18,842 bases of DNA from an uncultured Dialister sp. (GCA_900543455.1 UQRR01000040.1:1-18842); one strand, 5' to 3'; shown: positions 5,918-14,530, counted from the first letter of the stretch. Notes: generated by a model not told the origin, from the letters alone. Made by a program: numbers and translations.

Positions 5918-6850
5918 ATGCCGCTCGTAGGAACTACTGAAATGTTTAAAAAGGCATATCAGGGGCATTATGCCATTGGTGCATTCAATGTGAATAACAT
6001 GGAAATCATCCAAGGGATCATGGAAGCTGCCAAGGAAGAGGAGTCTCCGGTCATTCTTCAGGCTTCGGAAGGCGCCCGCAATTATGCCGGTCAGGAATAT
6101 ATCGTCGGCCTGGTCAAGACGGCTCTTCAGGATTATCCAGAAATCCCGACCGCACTCCATCTGGACCATGGCTCTTCTTATGAAATCTGCAAGGCCTGCA
6201 TTGACGGTGGTTTCACTTCCGTCATGTATGATGGCTCGAAGCACTCCTTCGAGGAAAATGTCAAAGTCACAAAGCAGATCGTCGAATATGCCCATGATAA
6301 AGGCGTCGTGGTAGAAGCCGAGCTCGGACGTCTGGCCGGTGTAGAAGATCTGGTCAGCGTCGATGCAAAGGATGCGATCTTTACGGATCCGGAAGAAGCT
6401 GCTGAATTCGTAGAGCTGACCGGCTGCGACTCTCTCGCTATTGCGATCGGCACCAGCCACGGCGCTTACAAATTCAAAGGCGACCCCTATCTTGACTATG
6501 AACGTCTGGAAAAGGTCGGCAAGCTCCTGCCGGACTATCCGATCGTCCTCCATGGCGCTTCTACCGTCATTCCGGAATTTGTAGAAAAGTGCAATGCCTA
6601 TGGCGGAAAAGTCCTCGGTGCGAAAGGCGTCCCGGAAGACATGCTCCGCAAGGCTGCCACGATGGCTGTCTGCAAGATCAATATCGACACCGATATCCGT
6701 CTGGCTATGACAAGTGCTATCCGTGAAGCGCTCTCCAAGGATCCGTCGAATTTCGACCCGAGAAGCTATCTGAAGCCGGCCAGAGAAGCTGTGAAGCAAA
6801 TGGTCATGCACAAGATCGAAGCTGTCGTCGGCTCCGCTCATACCATCTAA
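5918..6850 (+). CDS. fba: Class II fructose-1,6-bisphosphate aldolase
   Basis: This 310-residue, Zn-dependent cytoplasmic enzyme of glycolysis/gluconeogenesis interconverts fructose-1,6-bisphosphate with dihydroxyacetone phosphate and glyceraldehyde-3-phosphate. The active site H-L-D-H-G carries the catalytic D83 and Zn ligand H84. E135 lies in V-E-A-E-L-G. Further Zn ligands are H181 (G-T-S-H-G) and H212 (L-H-G-A-S). The C-terminal phosphate-binding I-N-I-D-T-D motif is present, and the length matches short class II enzymes. GGAAGG lies 7 nt before the ATG. It is the only plus-strand protein gene found, is single, and has its own promoter and a terminator shared with rpoD. The tagatose-bisphosphate aldolase family is close, but the general glycolytic role is most likely. 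Confidence 0.95.
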   Translation: MPLVGTTEMFKKAYQGHYAIGAFNVNNMEIIQGIMEAAKEEESPVILQASEGARNYAGQEYIVGLVKTALQDYPEIPTALHLDHGSSYEICKACIDGGFTSVMYDGSKHSFEENVKVTKQIVEYAHDKGVVVEAELGRLAGVEDLVSVDAKDAIFTDPEEAAEFVELTGCDSLAIAIGTSHGAYKFKGDPYLDYERLEKVGKLLPDYPIVLHGASTVIPEFVEKCNAYGGKVLGAKGVPEDMLRKAATMAVCKINIDTDIRLAMTSAIREALSKDPSNFDPRSYLKPAREAVKQMVMHKIEAVVGSAHTI

Positions 6851-6860
6851 TCGGCCAATC

Positions 6861-6889
6861 AAAAAGCAGCCCTCAAGGGCTGCTTTTTT
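6861..6889. terminator. Bidirectional terminator between fba and rpoD
   Basis: AAAAAGCAGCCC (6861-6872) and GGGCTGCTTTTTT (6877-6889) form a hairpin with a TCAA loop and T runs on both strands. It serves the convergent fba and rpoD genes. Confidence 0.95.
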
Positions 6890-6902
6890 GTTTGCTTCTG
6901 AT

Positions 6903-8060
6903 TCACTGATTGATCAGATTTCTTGCCGTCTTCTTCAGCTTCGAAAGCGCTTTCCCTTCGATCTGACGGATGCGTTCGCGGGTCACATCGAAGTATTTTC
7001 CCACTTCTTCGAGCGTCCTTGTCTTGCCGTCTTTCAGCCCGAAGCGCAGCTCGAGCACCTGTCGTTCTCTTTCCGTCAGGCCTGTCAGGAGCTCTTCGAT
7101 CTGCTCGCGGAGAAGAATGCTGCCGGCGGCATCATCCGGCGCGGTAGCTTCGTTGTCTGGGATGAAATCACCCAGATGGGAATCTTCTTTTTCGCCGATC
7201 GGTGTTTCCAGAGAAATCGGATCCTGCGCGATCTTTTTGACCTCGCGTACTTTGGCGAGTGATACGCCCATGGCTTTGGCAAGTTCTTCATTGGTTGCCT
7301 CGCGCCCATTTTCCTGCAGCAGCTGGCGAGAAATCCGATTCAGCTTATTGATCGTCTCTACCATGTGTACCGGCACGCGGATGGTGCGCGCCTGGTCTGC
7401 AATGGCGCGTGTGATCGCCTGCCGGATCCACCATGTCGCATAGGTCGAGAATTTATAGCCTTTGGTATAGTCGAATTTATCGACCGCTTTCAAGAGTCCC
7501 AGATTTCCTTCCTGAATGAGATCCAGAAACTGCAGCCCGCGCCCCAGATATTTTTTGGCGATGGAGACCACGAGACGGAGATTCCGATCCGCAAGCTCTT
7601 TCTTCGCGTCCAGCGCTGCTTCCTTTTCTTCAGGAGCTGCATCCGCGCGCATCCCAGCCTCGACCGTCTTAGCGAGCACGATCTCTTCTTCACTGGTCAA
7701 AAGGGGCAGCGCACCGATTTCCTTCAGATACATTTTTACAGGATCATCGATGGAGATGGTATTGTCCAGATCGGGCACAGGCGTGTCTTCTTCAGCTTCT
7801 GCCTCAGCTTCTTCCGCTTCTTTGACAAGCTCAGCCGACTCCTCTTCATCTATGAAATCGAAGGAATCATCCACTTCTTCATTAAAGTCGACTTCCAGCT
7901 GGTGGATGTGAAGCGCTTCATAAAGTGCAGACAGATCTTCCTCTCCCAGATTGTGCATGGAAATGAGCTCCATGATGTCCTTATTCGCCACCAGCCCGTC
8001 ATGGGATTTTTTCTTCAGCTCCTGAATCCATTTTTCAAGTTGAGTCATTCGTTCAGCCAT
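6903..8060 (-). CDS. rpoD: Primary sigma factor RpoD (sigma-70/sigma-A)
   Basis: This 385-residue housekeeping sigma factor directs RNA polymerase to TTGACA/TATAAT promoters. A short N-terminal region-1.1-like part (1-60) and an acidic linker (about 61-98) precede region 1.2 (D-P-V-K-M-Y-L-K-E-I-G, 106-116). Region 2 (160-230) carries the core-binding and -10 reading helices, including Y-A-T-W-W-I-R-Q-A. Region 3 (238-315) and region 4 (327-380, helix-turn-helix T-L-E-E-V-G...T-R-E-R-I-R-Q-I-E) follow. Length is typical of Firmicutes. The frame stays open 98 codons upstream to 8354, but that part overlaps the end of dnaG and looks non-protein-like. The ATG at 8060, after a GGGGGA, is the likely start. 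It lies 140 bp after dnaG, a common pairing. Confidence 0.95.
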   Translation of the reverse strand: MAERMTQLEKWIQELKKKSHDGLVANKDIMELISMHNLGEEDLSALYEALHIHQLEVDFNEEVDDSFDFIDEEESAELVKEAEEAEAEAEEDTPVPDLDNTISIDDPVKMYLKEIGALPLLTSEEEIVLAKTVEAGMRADAAPEEKEAALDAKKELADRNLRLVVSIAKKYLGRGLQFLDLIQEGNLGLLKAVDKFDYTKGYKFSTYATWWIRQAITRAIADQARTIRVPVHMVETINKLNRISRQLLQENGREATNEELAKAMGVSLAKVREVKKIAQDPISLETPIGEKEDSHLGDFIPDNEATAPDDAAGSILLREQIEELLTGLTERERQVLELRFGLKDGKTRTLEEVGKYFDVTRERIRQIEGKALSKLKKTARNLINQ

Positions 8061-8200
8061 TTTTATATCCCCCGATACTGGTAATCCATTCCGGCGATCA
8101 TGTCCATCTCTGCTTCGGAAATGTGGTATATGCAAAACAAACAATATTCTTACTGAACCGTCGATAGTGATGGGCGGCAGATGCCGACGTCCCCTCGCTA

Positions 8201-9988
8201 TCACGCCCTTCCCAGTGCCATGATCTCTTTGCTGAGGCGGATACAGATCATCTGCTCTTTTCTGGCCTCTTCCGGATCTGAAGTCATGAGAGACTGGACT
8301 TTTTCTGTATGAAGACGATACTCCTTCTGGAGATACATCTTCATCAAAGGCCATATATATTCCTCCTGAGGGACAGAGCCGGGCGGATCCCCCTCCATCG
8401 CAAGCTCTGCCAGAAGCGGTATATCCTCGCGAAGGAGCTTCCCCTCCACCGCCTGTTCCGTGATTTCTCCCTCCATCGATTTCATCGCATCAAAGAGTCT
8501 CTGCCGGAAAGGCGAGGTGAATGGATAATTCTTGAGTGACTCCCAGCCCTCCGGAAGTGTATGGTAACGAAGGCAGTACTTGAGAAGCCCTTCTTCCAGA
8601 AGCTTCTGCTTCTTTGCCTGCGGCCCATTGTCTGTCGTCGGTGCTTCCGGCGGTGTTTTCTGGGAAATATATAGGGTCGAATGATTTTTCTTCGCAAAAG
8701 AGAGTGCTTCACTTCGGATCATCCCCTCATCCATGTGGAGCGTCATCGCCATTTTGCGGATGAATGAATTGAACTGGAAGGTATCCTGCTGCGCGAGAAG
8801 TACAGCGAACATCTCATCAAGAATGTGATGCTGCCCGTCAAGCGTCGATGCATCATACTGCCGTTGCAGCGCGCCAAAGAGATAGTCCAGTGCGGGCTGC
8901 GCTTGCGCTACTGCTTCTAAATAGGCCTCTCCGCCATGAAGGTTGACGAATTCATCCGGATCCTTGCCCTCACCCACGAGTGCTACGCGCAGCTTCAGAC
9001 CCACCGCGCCAGCGATTTCCAGCGCCCGCCGCGTCGCATTCTGGCCGGCAGCATCCATATCATAAGAGAAAACGATCTCATCGGCATACTTTTTGAGAAG
9101 CCTTGCCTGTTCTACCGTGAAGGCTGTCCCGAGGGAGGCTACTACATTCGTGACGCCATGGGCATGGAGGGAAATCGCATCCATGTAGCCCTCGACCATG
9201 ATCGCCTGCCGCTTTTTGCGGATTTCCGGCAATGCCTGATAGATCGCAAAAAGAAGACGGCGTTTATTGAAAATCGGGCTTTCCGGCGAATTCAGATACT
9301 TCGGCTTGCTGTCATCCATGACACGACCGCCGAATGCCACCACGCGCCCTTTGAGATCCAGAATGGGAAACATGCAGCGATTGCGGAACATATCAAAATA
9401 GTTTCCATTCTTGTACCCGCAAAGACCGCAGGCTGTCAGTATCTTCGGATCAATCTGCTTTTTCGTCGTGAAATCATGGTATAGACGATGCCAATCCGCC
9501 GGCGCAAAGCCCAGCTTGAATTTTTCTATGGTTTCCATCGAAAGGTGACGCTTCTCGAAGTACGCCATTCCCGCCTGTCCCATCTGCGTCCGTGTAAGGC
9601 AGTTATGGAAATAAGAGCCTGCAAGCTCCGTCACCTCCAGCATCTTCTTCATCATGGCCGCCTTCTGCCGTTCTTCCGGAGAGATCTCTTCCGTCGGCAT
9701 ATCGATATGGGCATAGTCAGCTACCCTCTCGACAGCCTCCATGAAGGTGATCCCTTCCATCTTCTGCAGGAAGTGGAATACATCTCCGCTCTCGTGACAG
9801 CCAAAGCAGTAATAAAATCCTTTTTCCGGAGAGACTGAAAAAGAAGGAGTTTTCTCCGGTCCATGAAAAGGGCAGGAGGCGAAATAGTATCTTCCTTTTT
9901 TCTTCAGATCGACATACGAGCCGATGATGTCATTGATATTGACACTATCCTTCAGCCGCTGCAGAAAATCATTGCTCAGTCTGACCAT
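8201..9988 (-). CDS. dnaG: DNA primase DnaG
   Basis: This 595-residue primase makes the RNA primers for DNA replication and works with the DnaB helicase at the fork. The N-terminal CHC2 zinc site is C39, H42, C61 and C64. The RNA polymerase core follows, with F-G-G-R-V at 219-223. The TOPRIM metal site is E-G-Y-M-D (266-270), D-M-D (310-312) and G-K-D-P-D-E-F (341-347). The C-terminal 200 residues are the less conserved helicase-binding part. AGGAGG lies just before the ATG. It is transcribed towards rpoD, 140 bp downstream, and the two probably share a transcript. No sign of truncation is seen. Confidence 0.96.
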   Translation of the reverse strand: MVRLSNDFLQRLKDSVNINDIIGSYVDLKKKGRYYFASCPFHGPEKTPSFSVSPEKGFYYCFGCHESGDVFHFLQKMEGITFMEAVERVADYAHIDMPTEEISPEERQKAAMMKKMLEVTELAGSYFHNCLTRTQMGQAGMAYFEKRHLSMETIEKFKLGFAPADWHRLYHDFTTKKQIDPKILTACGLCGYKNGNYFDMFRNRCMFPILDLKGRVVAFGGRVMDDSKPKYLNSPESPIFNKRRLLFAIYQALPEIRKKRQAIMVEGYMDAISLHAHGVTNVVASLGTAFTVEQARLLKKYADEIVFSYDMDAAGQNATRRALEIAGAVGLKLRVALVGEGKDPDEFVNLHGGEAYLEAVAQAQPALDYLFGALQRQYDASTLDGQHHILDEMFAVLLAQQDTFQFNSFIRKMAMTLHMDEGMIRSEALSFAKKNHSTLYISQKTPPEAPTTDNGPQAKKQKLLEEGLLKYCLRYHTLPEGWESLKNYPFTSPFRQRLFDAMKSMEGEITEQAVEGKLLREDIPLLAELAMEGDPPGSVPQEEYIWPLMKMYLQKEYRLHTEKVQSLMTSDPEEARKEQMICIRLSKEIMALGRA

Positions 9989-10040
9989 AACTCCTCCTTT
10001 CTGTAAATCATCGTTGAATTGGTCGACAGCCGCATAAGGT

Positions 10041-10052
10041 GGCGGATCCGCC
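10041..10052. repeat. 12-bp perfect palindrome upstream of dnaG
   Basis: GGCGGATCCGCC lies about 55 bp before the dnaG start. Around it, ATTGGT (10018-10023) and ACCAAT (10161-10166) form possible outer inverted ends, so it may belong to a larger repeat element. Confidence 0.4.
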
Positions 10053-10066
10053 GCGAATATGGGGCG

Positions 10067-10116
10067 ATACCCGAAAGCAGTATTCTAGTCACCAGTCACT
10101 CATACCTGCTTTCAAA
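10067..10116 (-). repeat. Heptad-repeat element, short copy
   Basis: Read on the minus strand it begins TTTGAAAGCAGGTATG, continues with the heptads AGTGACT and GGTGACT, and ends with TGCTTTCGGGTAT. The same plan with more heptads is seen at 18746-18842. The space between dnaG and the ATP-grasp gene otherwise holds only this, the palindrome at 10041 and the hairpin at 10181. Confidence 0.65.
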
Positions 10117-10180
10117 TACGCTCAAGGGGCAGCGCGCCCACAGGCTGACCATAAAGCCGAACCAATCCTTTGCATGTAAT

Positions 10181-10230
10181 AAAAGCACCGACTACTGCAG
10201 AAAACACAAAGGTCCTACAAGCATCGGTGC
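10181..10230 (-). terminator. Possible long-loop terminator after the ATP-grasp gene
   Basis: GCACCGA (10185-10191) pairs with TCGGTGC (10224-10230) across a 32-nt loop, and the minus strand continues TTTTATT. It lies 30 bp after the stop codon. The large loop makes the call uncertain. Confidence 0.4.
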
Positions 10231-10262
10231 CATAGGGATAAATGATGAGCGGCTGCGCCGGC

Positions 10263-10985
10263 TCACACTTTCACATCTTTAGTTAATTCCTGCCAGCGCG
10301 CCAGAAGGATCTGCATATAGAGCCTTGATTTCAAGCCAAAAGAAGCAAGCGCATAGCCATCAGATACCTCGACCAGAAGCGTCTTGCCTTCATCCGTGAT
10401 ACCAAAGTCCAGTGCATAGCCGGCCGGAGCGGAATGATAGGCAGCAACGGCTGCTTTAAGAACTCTGGGATCAGGGAAAATGTCCCAGCGCCCTTTATAG
10501 GGGCACAGGCCTACGATTTCCCCCTGAAGTACCCAGAGACGCCATTCGGAGATGAAATTCACACGGCTGCTGCACCAGACATCGATATCTTCGAGTCCCC
10601 CGCCCAGCTTGATGAGGTCTTCCGACTTGTCAAGCACCGTGCCGTGGAATCGCTTCACATCCTCCACCGGTTTGACGAAGACATGCCAGTCTTCCGCATG
10701 GCTGGTGATGGTGAAAAGCGTCGATTTCCAGATCTTTCGCCCGACGAAAGGCATCAGCTCATCCGGATAATCCAGCGGCACCAGCTTTACGCCGAATCTT
10801 TCGAGTGCCACCTTCACATCAGAAAATGTCCCCACCACAAGATCCTTCGGATCATTATCGGTCAGGGAATACACCACTTTATAGGGCTTCACAGGGATAT
10901 CCAGCTCGCTGGCGCCTGCATAGGCAGCATAGCAGCTGCGGTCATATAATTCTCCGGTATGTCTGATACGGATATAAGCCTTCAT
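10263..10985 (-). CDS. ATP-grasp domain protein (R2K/DUF4343-like)
   Basis: This is a 240-residue soluble protein. The second half has ATP-grasp features: a lysine in F-V-K-P (K105), E-W-R-L-W-V (147-152) and the metal/ATP-binding stretch L-D-F-G...L-L-V-E-V-S-D-G (192-210, with D193, E206 and D209). This arrangement fits the compact R2K clade of ATP-grasp enzymes, thought to ligate amino acids or peptides through acyl phosphates. Substrate and product are unknown. GGAGGGG lies 8 nt before the ATG. The gene stands alone between uppP and dnaG with no pathway partner, so the context does not help. Family assignment is from motif memory, not a search. Confidence 0.75.
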   Translation of the reverse strand: MKAYIRIRHTGELYDRSCYAAYAGASELDIPVKPYKVVYSLTDNDPKDLVVGTFSDVKVALERFGVKLVPLDYPDELMPFVGRKIWKSTLFTITSHAEDWHVFVKPVEDVKRFHGTVLDKSEDLIKLGGGLEDIDVWCSSRVNFISEWRLWVLQGEIVGLCPYKGRWDIFPDPRVLKAAVAAYHSAPAGYALDFGITDEGKTLLVEVSDGYALASFGLKSRLYMQILLARWQELTKDVKV

Positions 10986-11277
10986 GCACTCCCCTCCTTC
11001 GCTTTCATTTCAGGCAGAAATAGAAACTATTCCTACTACTACAAATTCAATCATACCATGAATGATTTCTTTTTGCCAGTGGGGAAACATGTTTTTATAC
11101 AAATCCCCTATTGTCAGACCTCTTGGGCAGGGCCATCACGAAAGCATCTTCTGCAAAGATTCTCGAGGTGCAGAAGGTCGTACAATCCCACGGGGAAGGG
11201 GCACTCCATTTCATCCAAGAACCATTCCCAGATTTCCTTCCGCCACGCAAAAAGCCCCCGCCGAAGCGGGAGCTTTT
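10986..11277. other. Intergenic region between ATP-grasp gene and uppP
   Basis: No firm gene. An 8-bp stem CTTCTGCA/TGCAGAAG (11148-11155, 11169-11176) stands out. A 31-codon minus-strand frame (11114-11209, with a Cys-x2-Cys) has no ribosome site and is not called. Confidence 0.5.
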
Positions 11278-11278
11278 T
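11249..11278 (-). terminator. Terminator of uppP
   Basis: AAAAAGCCCCCGC (11249-11261) and GCGGGAGCTTTTT (11266-11278) pair with one mismatch around a CGAA loop. T runs occur on both strands. It touches the uppP stop codon. Confidence 0.9.
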
Positions 11279-12069
11279 CACCAGAAGTAAATGAGTGCAA
11301 CAAGTGCAACGATGAAGCGATAGATGGCAAAGCCAGTCAGCGTCGAAGTATTCAGGAATTTCAGGAACCAAAGAATGGATGCATACGCCACGAAGAAAGC
11401 GGTCACAAATCCGACGGCCAGAATGCCAAAGTCACCCATTTCAAGATACTTGATCGTTTTCAGAAGGTCATAGATGCAGGCAAGGAACATCAGCGGGACC
11501 GCCATGATGAAGGTAAAGTCTGCTGCCGCTTTTCTGGAGATTCCCAGAAGCAGGCTGCCGGCGATGGTGCTGCCGCTTCGGGAGAAGCCCGGCCAGAGAG
11601 AGAGGCACTGGAAGAGCCCGATTTTCAGCGCCTGCTTCCATGTGATGTGGTCTACATCTGTCACAGAAAAATGCTTATGCATTTTTTCTGCTGCGATCAT
11701 GAAGATACCGCCCAGCACCAGACCGATGATGACCGTCATGGGGCCAAAGAGCGTATGTTTGATGAACCCATGGAAAACAAGCCCCAGAAGGCAGGCGGGA
11801 AACATGGCGATGGCCAGATTCAAAAGAGAGGGGCCCTTTGTACGAAACCAGTGATGGGTATTCAGGATAAAGGTAAATTTTTCTCTGTACACCACGAGAA
11901 CGGAAAGGATCGCACCGAGCTGGATAAAGACATCGAAGAGATCGGCGAGCGTCCCTTCGAACCCCAGCATATGCCCGACGATGATCATATGTCCCGTCGA
12001 TGAAACTGGAATATACTCTGTCAGCCCTTCCACGATGCCGACAATCAATGCGCAAAAATAATCGTACAC
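11278..12069 (-). CDS. uppP: Undecaprenyl-diphosphatase UppP (BacA)
   Basis: This 263-residue polytopic membrane enzyme hydrolyses undecaprenyl diphosphate to the monophosphate, recycling the lipid carrier for peptidoglycan and other wall polymers; extra copies give bacitracin resistance. The N-terminal motif G-I-V-E-G-L-T-E-Y-I-P-V-S-S-T-G-H (11-27) carries the catalytic glutamates and the S-S-T-G-H loop. The second signature W-P-G-F-S-R-S-G-S-T (159-168) contains the key R164. About seven or eight hydrophobic segments are visible. The start is GTG at 12069, 5 nt after GAGGTG. It begins 57 bp after the lipoprotein gene and may share its transcript. Confidence 0.95.
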   Translation of the reverse strand: MYDYFCALIVGIVEGLTEYIPVSSTGHMIIVGHMLGFEGTLADLFDVFIQLGAILSVLVVYREKFTFILNTHHWFRTKGPSLLNLAIAMFPACLLGLVFHGFIKHTLFGPMTVIIGLVLGGIFMIAAEKMHKHFSVTDVDHITWKQALKIGLFQCLSLWPGFSRSGSTIAGSLLLGISRKAAADFTFIMAVPLMFLACIYDLLKTIKYLEMGDFGILAVGFVTAFFVAYASILWFLKFLNTSTLTGFAIYRFIVALVALIYFW

Positions 12070-12125
12070 GATAACACCTCAGATTGCTTTACTACTATTA
12101 GTGACTAGAGAGACCAGCTGCTCAT

Positions 12126-13208
12126 TCACTTTCTCCGCTGCGGATTCCCGGCGCACACGATGCCATCCACTTTCTTATTCTTGAAATAGAGGATGAGTAC
12201 GTCCTTCTGCCCTTTAGAGAAGTACACGTAGGCCGTGCGCGGGCTGCCCGTGGAAGTATCCAGTTCGAGTTTATGCGGCGCGCCGTAGAGCATTTCCGCC
12301 GTCGACTGATCATCTCCCAAGGCAAGGCCTCGAGGCGTCAGCATCCGGTCATCTGTCAGGAAGAATGCTATGATCCAGTGCTCCTTCTTTGTCATGCGGA
12401 CGCCATAGCCCTCATAATACCAGATTTCCTCTCCGGGGTTCATCATCTTCCGTTCCCACTCCATGAAAGAGTAGTCTTTGAAGCGCCGCCCCAGAGAAAG
12501 GCCCGCCAGAGAAAAATCTTCTTTGGGCAAAAAGTCATGCCCCTCTTGCGCTTTTGCCACGCCCAATTTCTTTTCAGGCCGGTAAGACACATGCAATGAT
12601 TTTACCACGTTCTTATGAATTGTGAAAGAAATTTCTTGATTCTCCGCTTCATAGATCAGAAGGAAATCCCTTTTTTCGCCATCCCAAAGAAGGCGAAGAG
12701 GACGACCATAGGCACGCAGGACAGCTTCGCGCGAACTTCCCGCATGAATGCCGCGCAGCGTTTTCAGATCCTTTCTCTCACTGCGATACTCGGTAAGGCC
12801 GATGGGCGGTGCCGTTTTCCCCATGACCTTCCATGCGCTCTCTTCGGTAATCGCATGGTTCACGCGCGCCGTGAAGTCCTTCCATGTATAGGTATCACTC
12901 ACACTGCCGCGCGAGATGGCATCCGGCACGCCCATCTTCTGGATAAGAGAAGCCGCACGATCTCCCAGGGTCATACCGTGCAGCATAAAATCATCCCTTG
13001 TAAGCGGAGAGGCATCGATGGGAAGAAGCGGGACCTCGGCGACCTCCTCTTTCGCTGCTTTTTCCTCTGACGCCGCGATAGTCTTCTCCGACGGAGCCTC
13101 TGCTGATACCGGAAGAGCCGTTCCGCTCGCATTCTGCTCCGTCGCTTCGCATCCGGCAATGCCGAGAGCGCCGAGAAGAAGTGCCAGTAGATATATGCGT
13201 AGCTTCAT
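12126..13208 (-). CDS. Lipoprotein with four BamE-like repeats, function unknown
   Basis: This 360-residue exported lipoprotein has a hydrophobic signal ending in the lipobox G-I-A-G-C (C20), then a Thr/Ala/Glu-rich linker (about 21-62). The rest is four related units beginning near H-G-M-T-L-G-D, R-G-I-H-A-G-S-S, A-G-L-S-L-G-R and R-G-L-A-L-G-D-D. Two of them continue A-Y-G-R-P or L-Y-G-A-P, and strand-rich stretches follow. Such G-x-x-x-G...YGxP units recall BamE/SmpA-like folds. Of two adjacent ATGs (13211, 13208) the second has the better 6-nt spacing from AGGAG. In diderm Negativicutes it could be attached to the outer membrane, but no partner is nearby. Function is not assigned. Confidence 0.8.
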   Translation of the reverse strand: MKLRIYLLALLLGALGIAGCEATEQNASGTALPVSAEAPSEKTIAASEEKAAKEEVAEVPLLPIDASPLTRDDFMLHGMTLGDRAASLIQKMGVPDAISRGSVSDTYTWKDFTARVNHAITEESAWKVMGKTAPPIGLTEYRSERKDLKTLRGIHAGSSREAVLRAYGRPLRLLWDGEKRDFLLIYEAENQEISFTIHKNVVKSLHVSYRPEKKLGVAKAQEGHDFLPKEDFSLAGLSLGRRFKDYSFMEWERKMMNPGEEIWYYEGYGVRMTKKEHWIIAFFLTDDRMLTPRGLALGDDQSTAEMLYGAPHKLELDTSTGSPRTAYVYFSKGQKDVLILYFKNKKVDGIVCAGNPQRRK

Positions 13209-13311
13209 CATTTTCTCCTTTTATCAAAAAGCCATGATCCTTGACTGGCAAGTCATAGCTGAAAACTGCCAACAACAGTATTATGCGTGCCATGCCTCTC
13301 ATCTGTCAAGC

Positions 13312-13347
13312 AAAAGAGAGCCTCCGCGACAGGGAAGGCTCTCTTTT
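13312..13347 (-). terminator. Terminator of the aminotransferase gene
   Basis: A perfect 12-bp stem AAAAGAGAGCCT/AGGCTCTCTTTT (13312-13323, 13336-13347) with a 12-nt loop lies 10 bp past the stop codon. Confidence 0.9.
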
Positions 13348-13357
13348 CAAGTTTTCT

Positions 13358-14530
13358 TTACGCCTTTTTATATTTTTTCACAAAACGGGCGATGCGTTTG
13401 AGCGCTTCGGCGATATTCTCACGGCTGGCTGCGTAGGAAATGCGGATGTGATTCTTCCCCTGCGGTCCGAAGCAGGTACCAGGCACGACACCGACTTTTT
13501 CTTCCGAGAGAAGGCGGTCGCAGAATTCTTCATCATCCATCCCTGTGCAGCTGATGTCTGGGAAAATATAGAAAGCGCCCTTCGGCTTGAAGACTGTCAG
13601 GCCGATATCTACCAGACCCTGATAAATCATTTCACGGCGAGCCGCATATTCCTCAAACATCGCTTTTACATCATCATCACAGTTTCTGAGTGCCTCGATC
13701 GCACCATACTGGCTGGTCGTGGATGCACAGAGGATTTCATACTGATGCACCTTATAGATTTCCTCGAGCGCTTCGCGCGGAGCACAGATATAGCCGATAC
13801 GAAGGCCCGTCATGGCATAAGACTTGGAGAAACCATTCATGACGATCGTGCGCTCCTGCATGTCAGGCAGCGAGGCGAAGCAGGTATGCTGCCCCTCATA
13901 CGTCAGATCGCAGTAGATTTCATCCGCGATGACGATGAGATCATGGGCCTTGGCAAAAGCAGCGACCTTTTCCAGCGACGCTCTATCCATGATGGTTCCT
14001 GTCGGATTATTCGGGTATCCGATCAGGATGGCCTTCGTCTTTGGCGTGACTTTTTTCTCCAGCTCCTCCACCGTGAGACGGAATTCATCCTTCGCATAGG
14101 TCGGTACCAAGACCGGTACACCGTGCGCGATGGAAACGCAGGCCGGATACGCCAGGTAGGCAGGATCCGGGATCAGCACTTCGTCTCCCGGATTCAGGAA
14201 AGTCGTCATGACAAGACCGATGGCTTCTGAAACACCGACGGTCACCATGATCTCATCCTGCGGATCGTAGGTCAGGCCATACCGCTTTTCAAAAAGCTTT
14301 CCGATCTCTTCACGAAGCTCAAGAAGTCCCCAGTTCGACGTATAAGACGTTTCCTTTCTCTTCAGGCTGTCAATGCACGCATGGATGACCTTGTCAGGAG
14401 CCGCATAATCCGGTTCGCCGACCCCCAGAGAAATCACATCTTTCATAGAGCTGGCCAGATCGAAAAATTTGCGGATACCGGAAAATGGTACCGCTTTCAC
14501 ATCGCTGGCAAATTTATTGTCCCAATTCAT
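13358..14530 (-). CDS. PLP-dependent class I/II aminotransferase
   Basis: This is a 390-residue fold-type I aminotransferase. The PLP lysine is K236 in F-S-K-S-Y-A-M-T-G-L-R-I-G. Y-P-N-N-P-T-G (172-178) provides the conserved Asn, D203 in A-D-E-I-Y contacts the pyridine nitrogen, and R244 binds the PLP phosphate. The substrate-carboxylate Arg is probably in H-I-R-I-S-Y near the C-terminus. The closest groups are aspartate/aromatic aminotransferases of the PatA/AspC class, including N-acetyl-diaminopimelate aminotransferase; the amino-acid substrate cannot be told from sequence. AAAGGA lies before the ATG. It is a single-gene unit with its own terminator. Confidence 0.93.
   Translation of the reverse strand: MNWDNKFASDVKAVPFSGIRKFFDLASSMKDVISLGVGEPDYAAPDKVIHACIDSLKRKETSYTSNWGLLELREEIGKLFEKRYGLTYDPQDEIMVTVGVSEAIGLVMTTFLNPGDEVLIPDPAYLAYPACVSIAHGVPVLVPTYAKDEFRLTVEELEKKVTPKTKAILIGYPNNPTGTIMDRASLEKVAAFAKAHDLIVIADEIYCDLTYEGQHTCFASLPDMQERTIVMNGFSKSYAMTGLRIGYICAPREALEEIYKVHQYEILCASTTSQYGAIEALRNCDDDVKAMFEEYAARREMIYQGLVDIGLTVFKPKGAFYIFPDISCTGMDDEEFCDRLLSEEKVGVVPGTCFGPQGKNHIRISYAASRENIAEALKRIARFVKKYKKA

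Noticed and set aside
8064..8108. 14-codon frame just before rpoD (M-D-M-I-A-G-M-D-Y-Q-Y-R-G-I), a possible leader peptide
   Set aside because: Only a weak purine stretch precedes it and there is no attenuator hairpin or codon run; probably chance.
8061..8354. In-frame N-terminal extension of RpoD by 98 codons
   Set aside because: It overlaps the end of dnaG in another frame, is rich in Arg/His/Pro unlike sigma factors, and the ATG at 8060 has its own purine-rich ribosome site.
10181..10230. Riboswitch downstream of the ATP-grasp gene
   Set aside because: The structure is a single short stem with a large unstructured loop and matches no riboswitch class I know; a terminator is simpler.
11114..11209. 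31-codon minus-strand frame with Cys-x2-Cys before the ATP-grasp gene
   Set aside because: No ribosome site and no recognisable family; part of its upstream frame overlaps uppP and its terminator.
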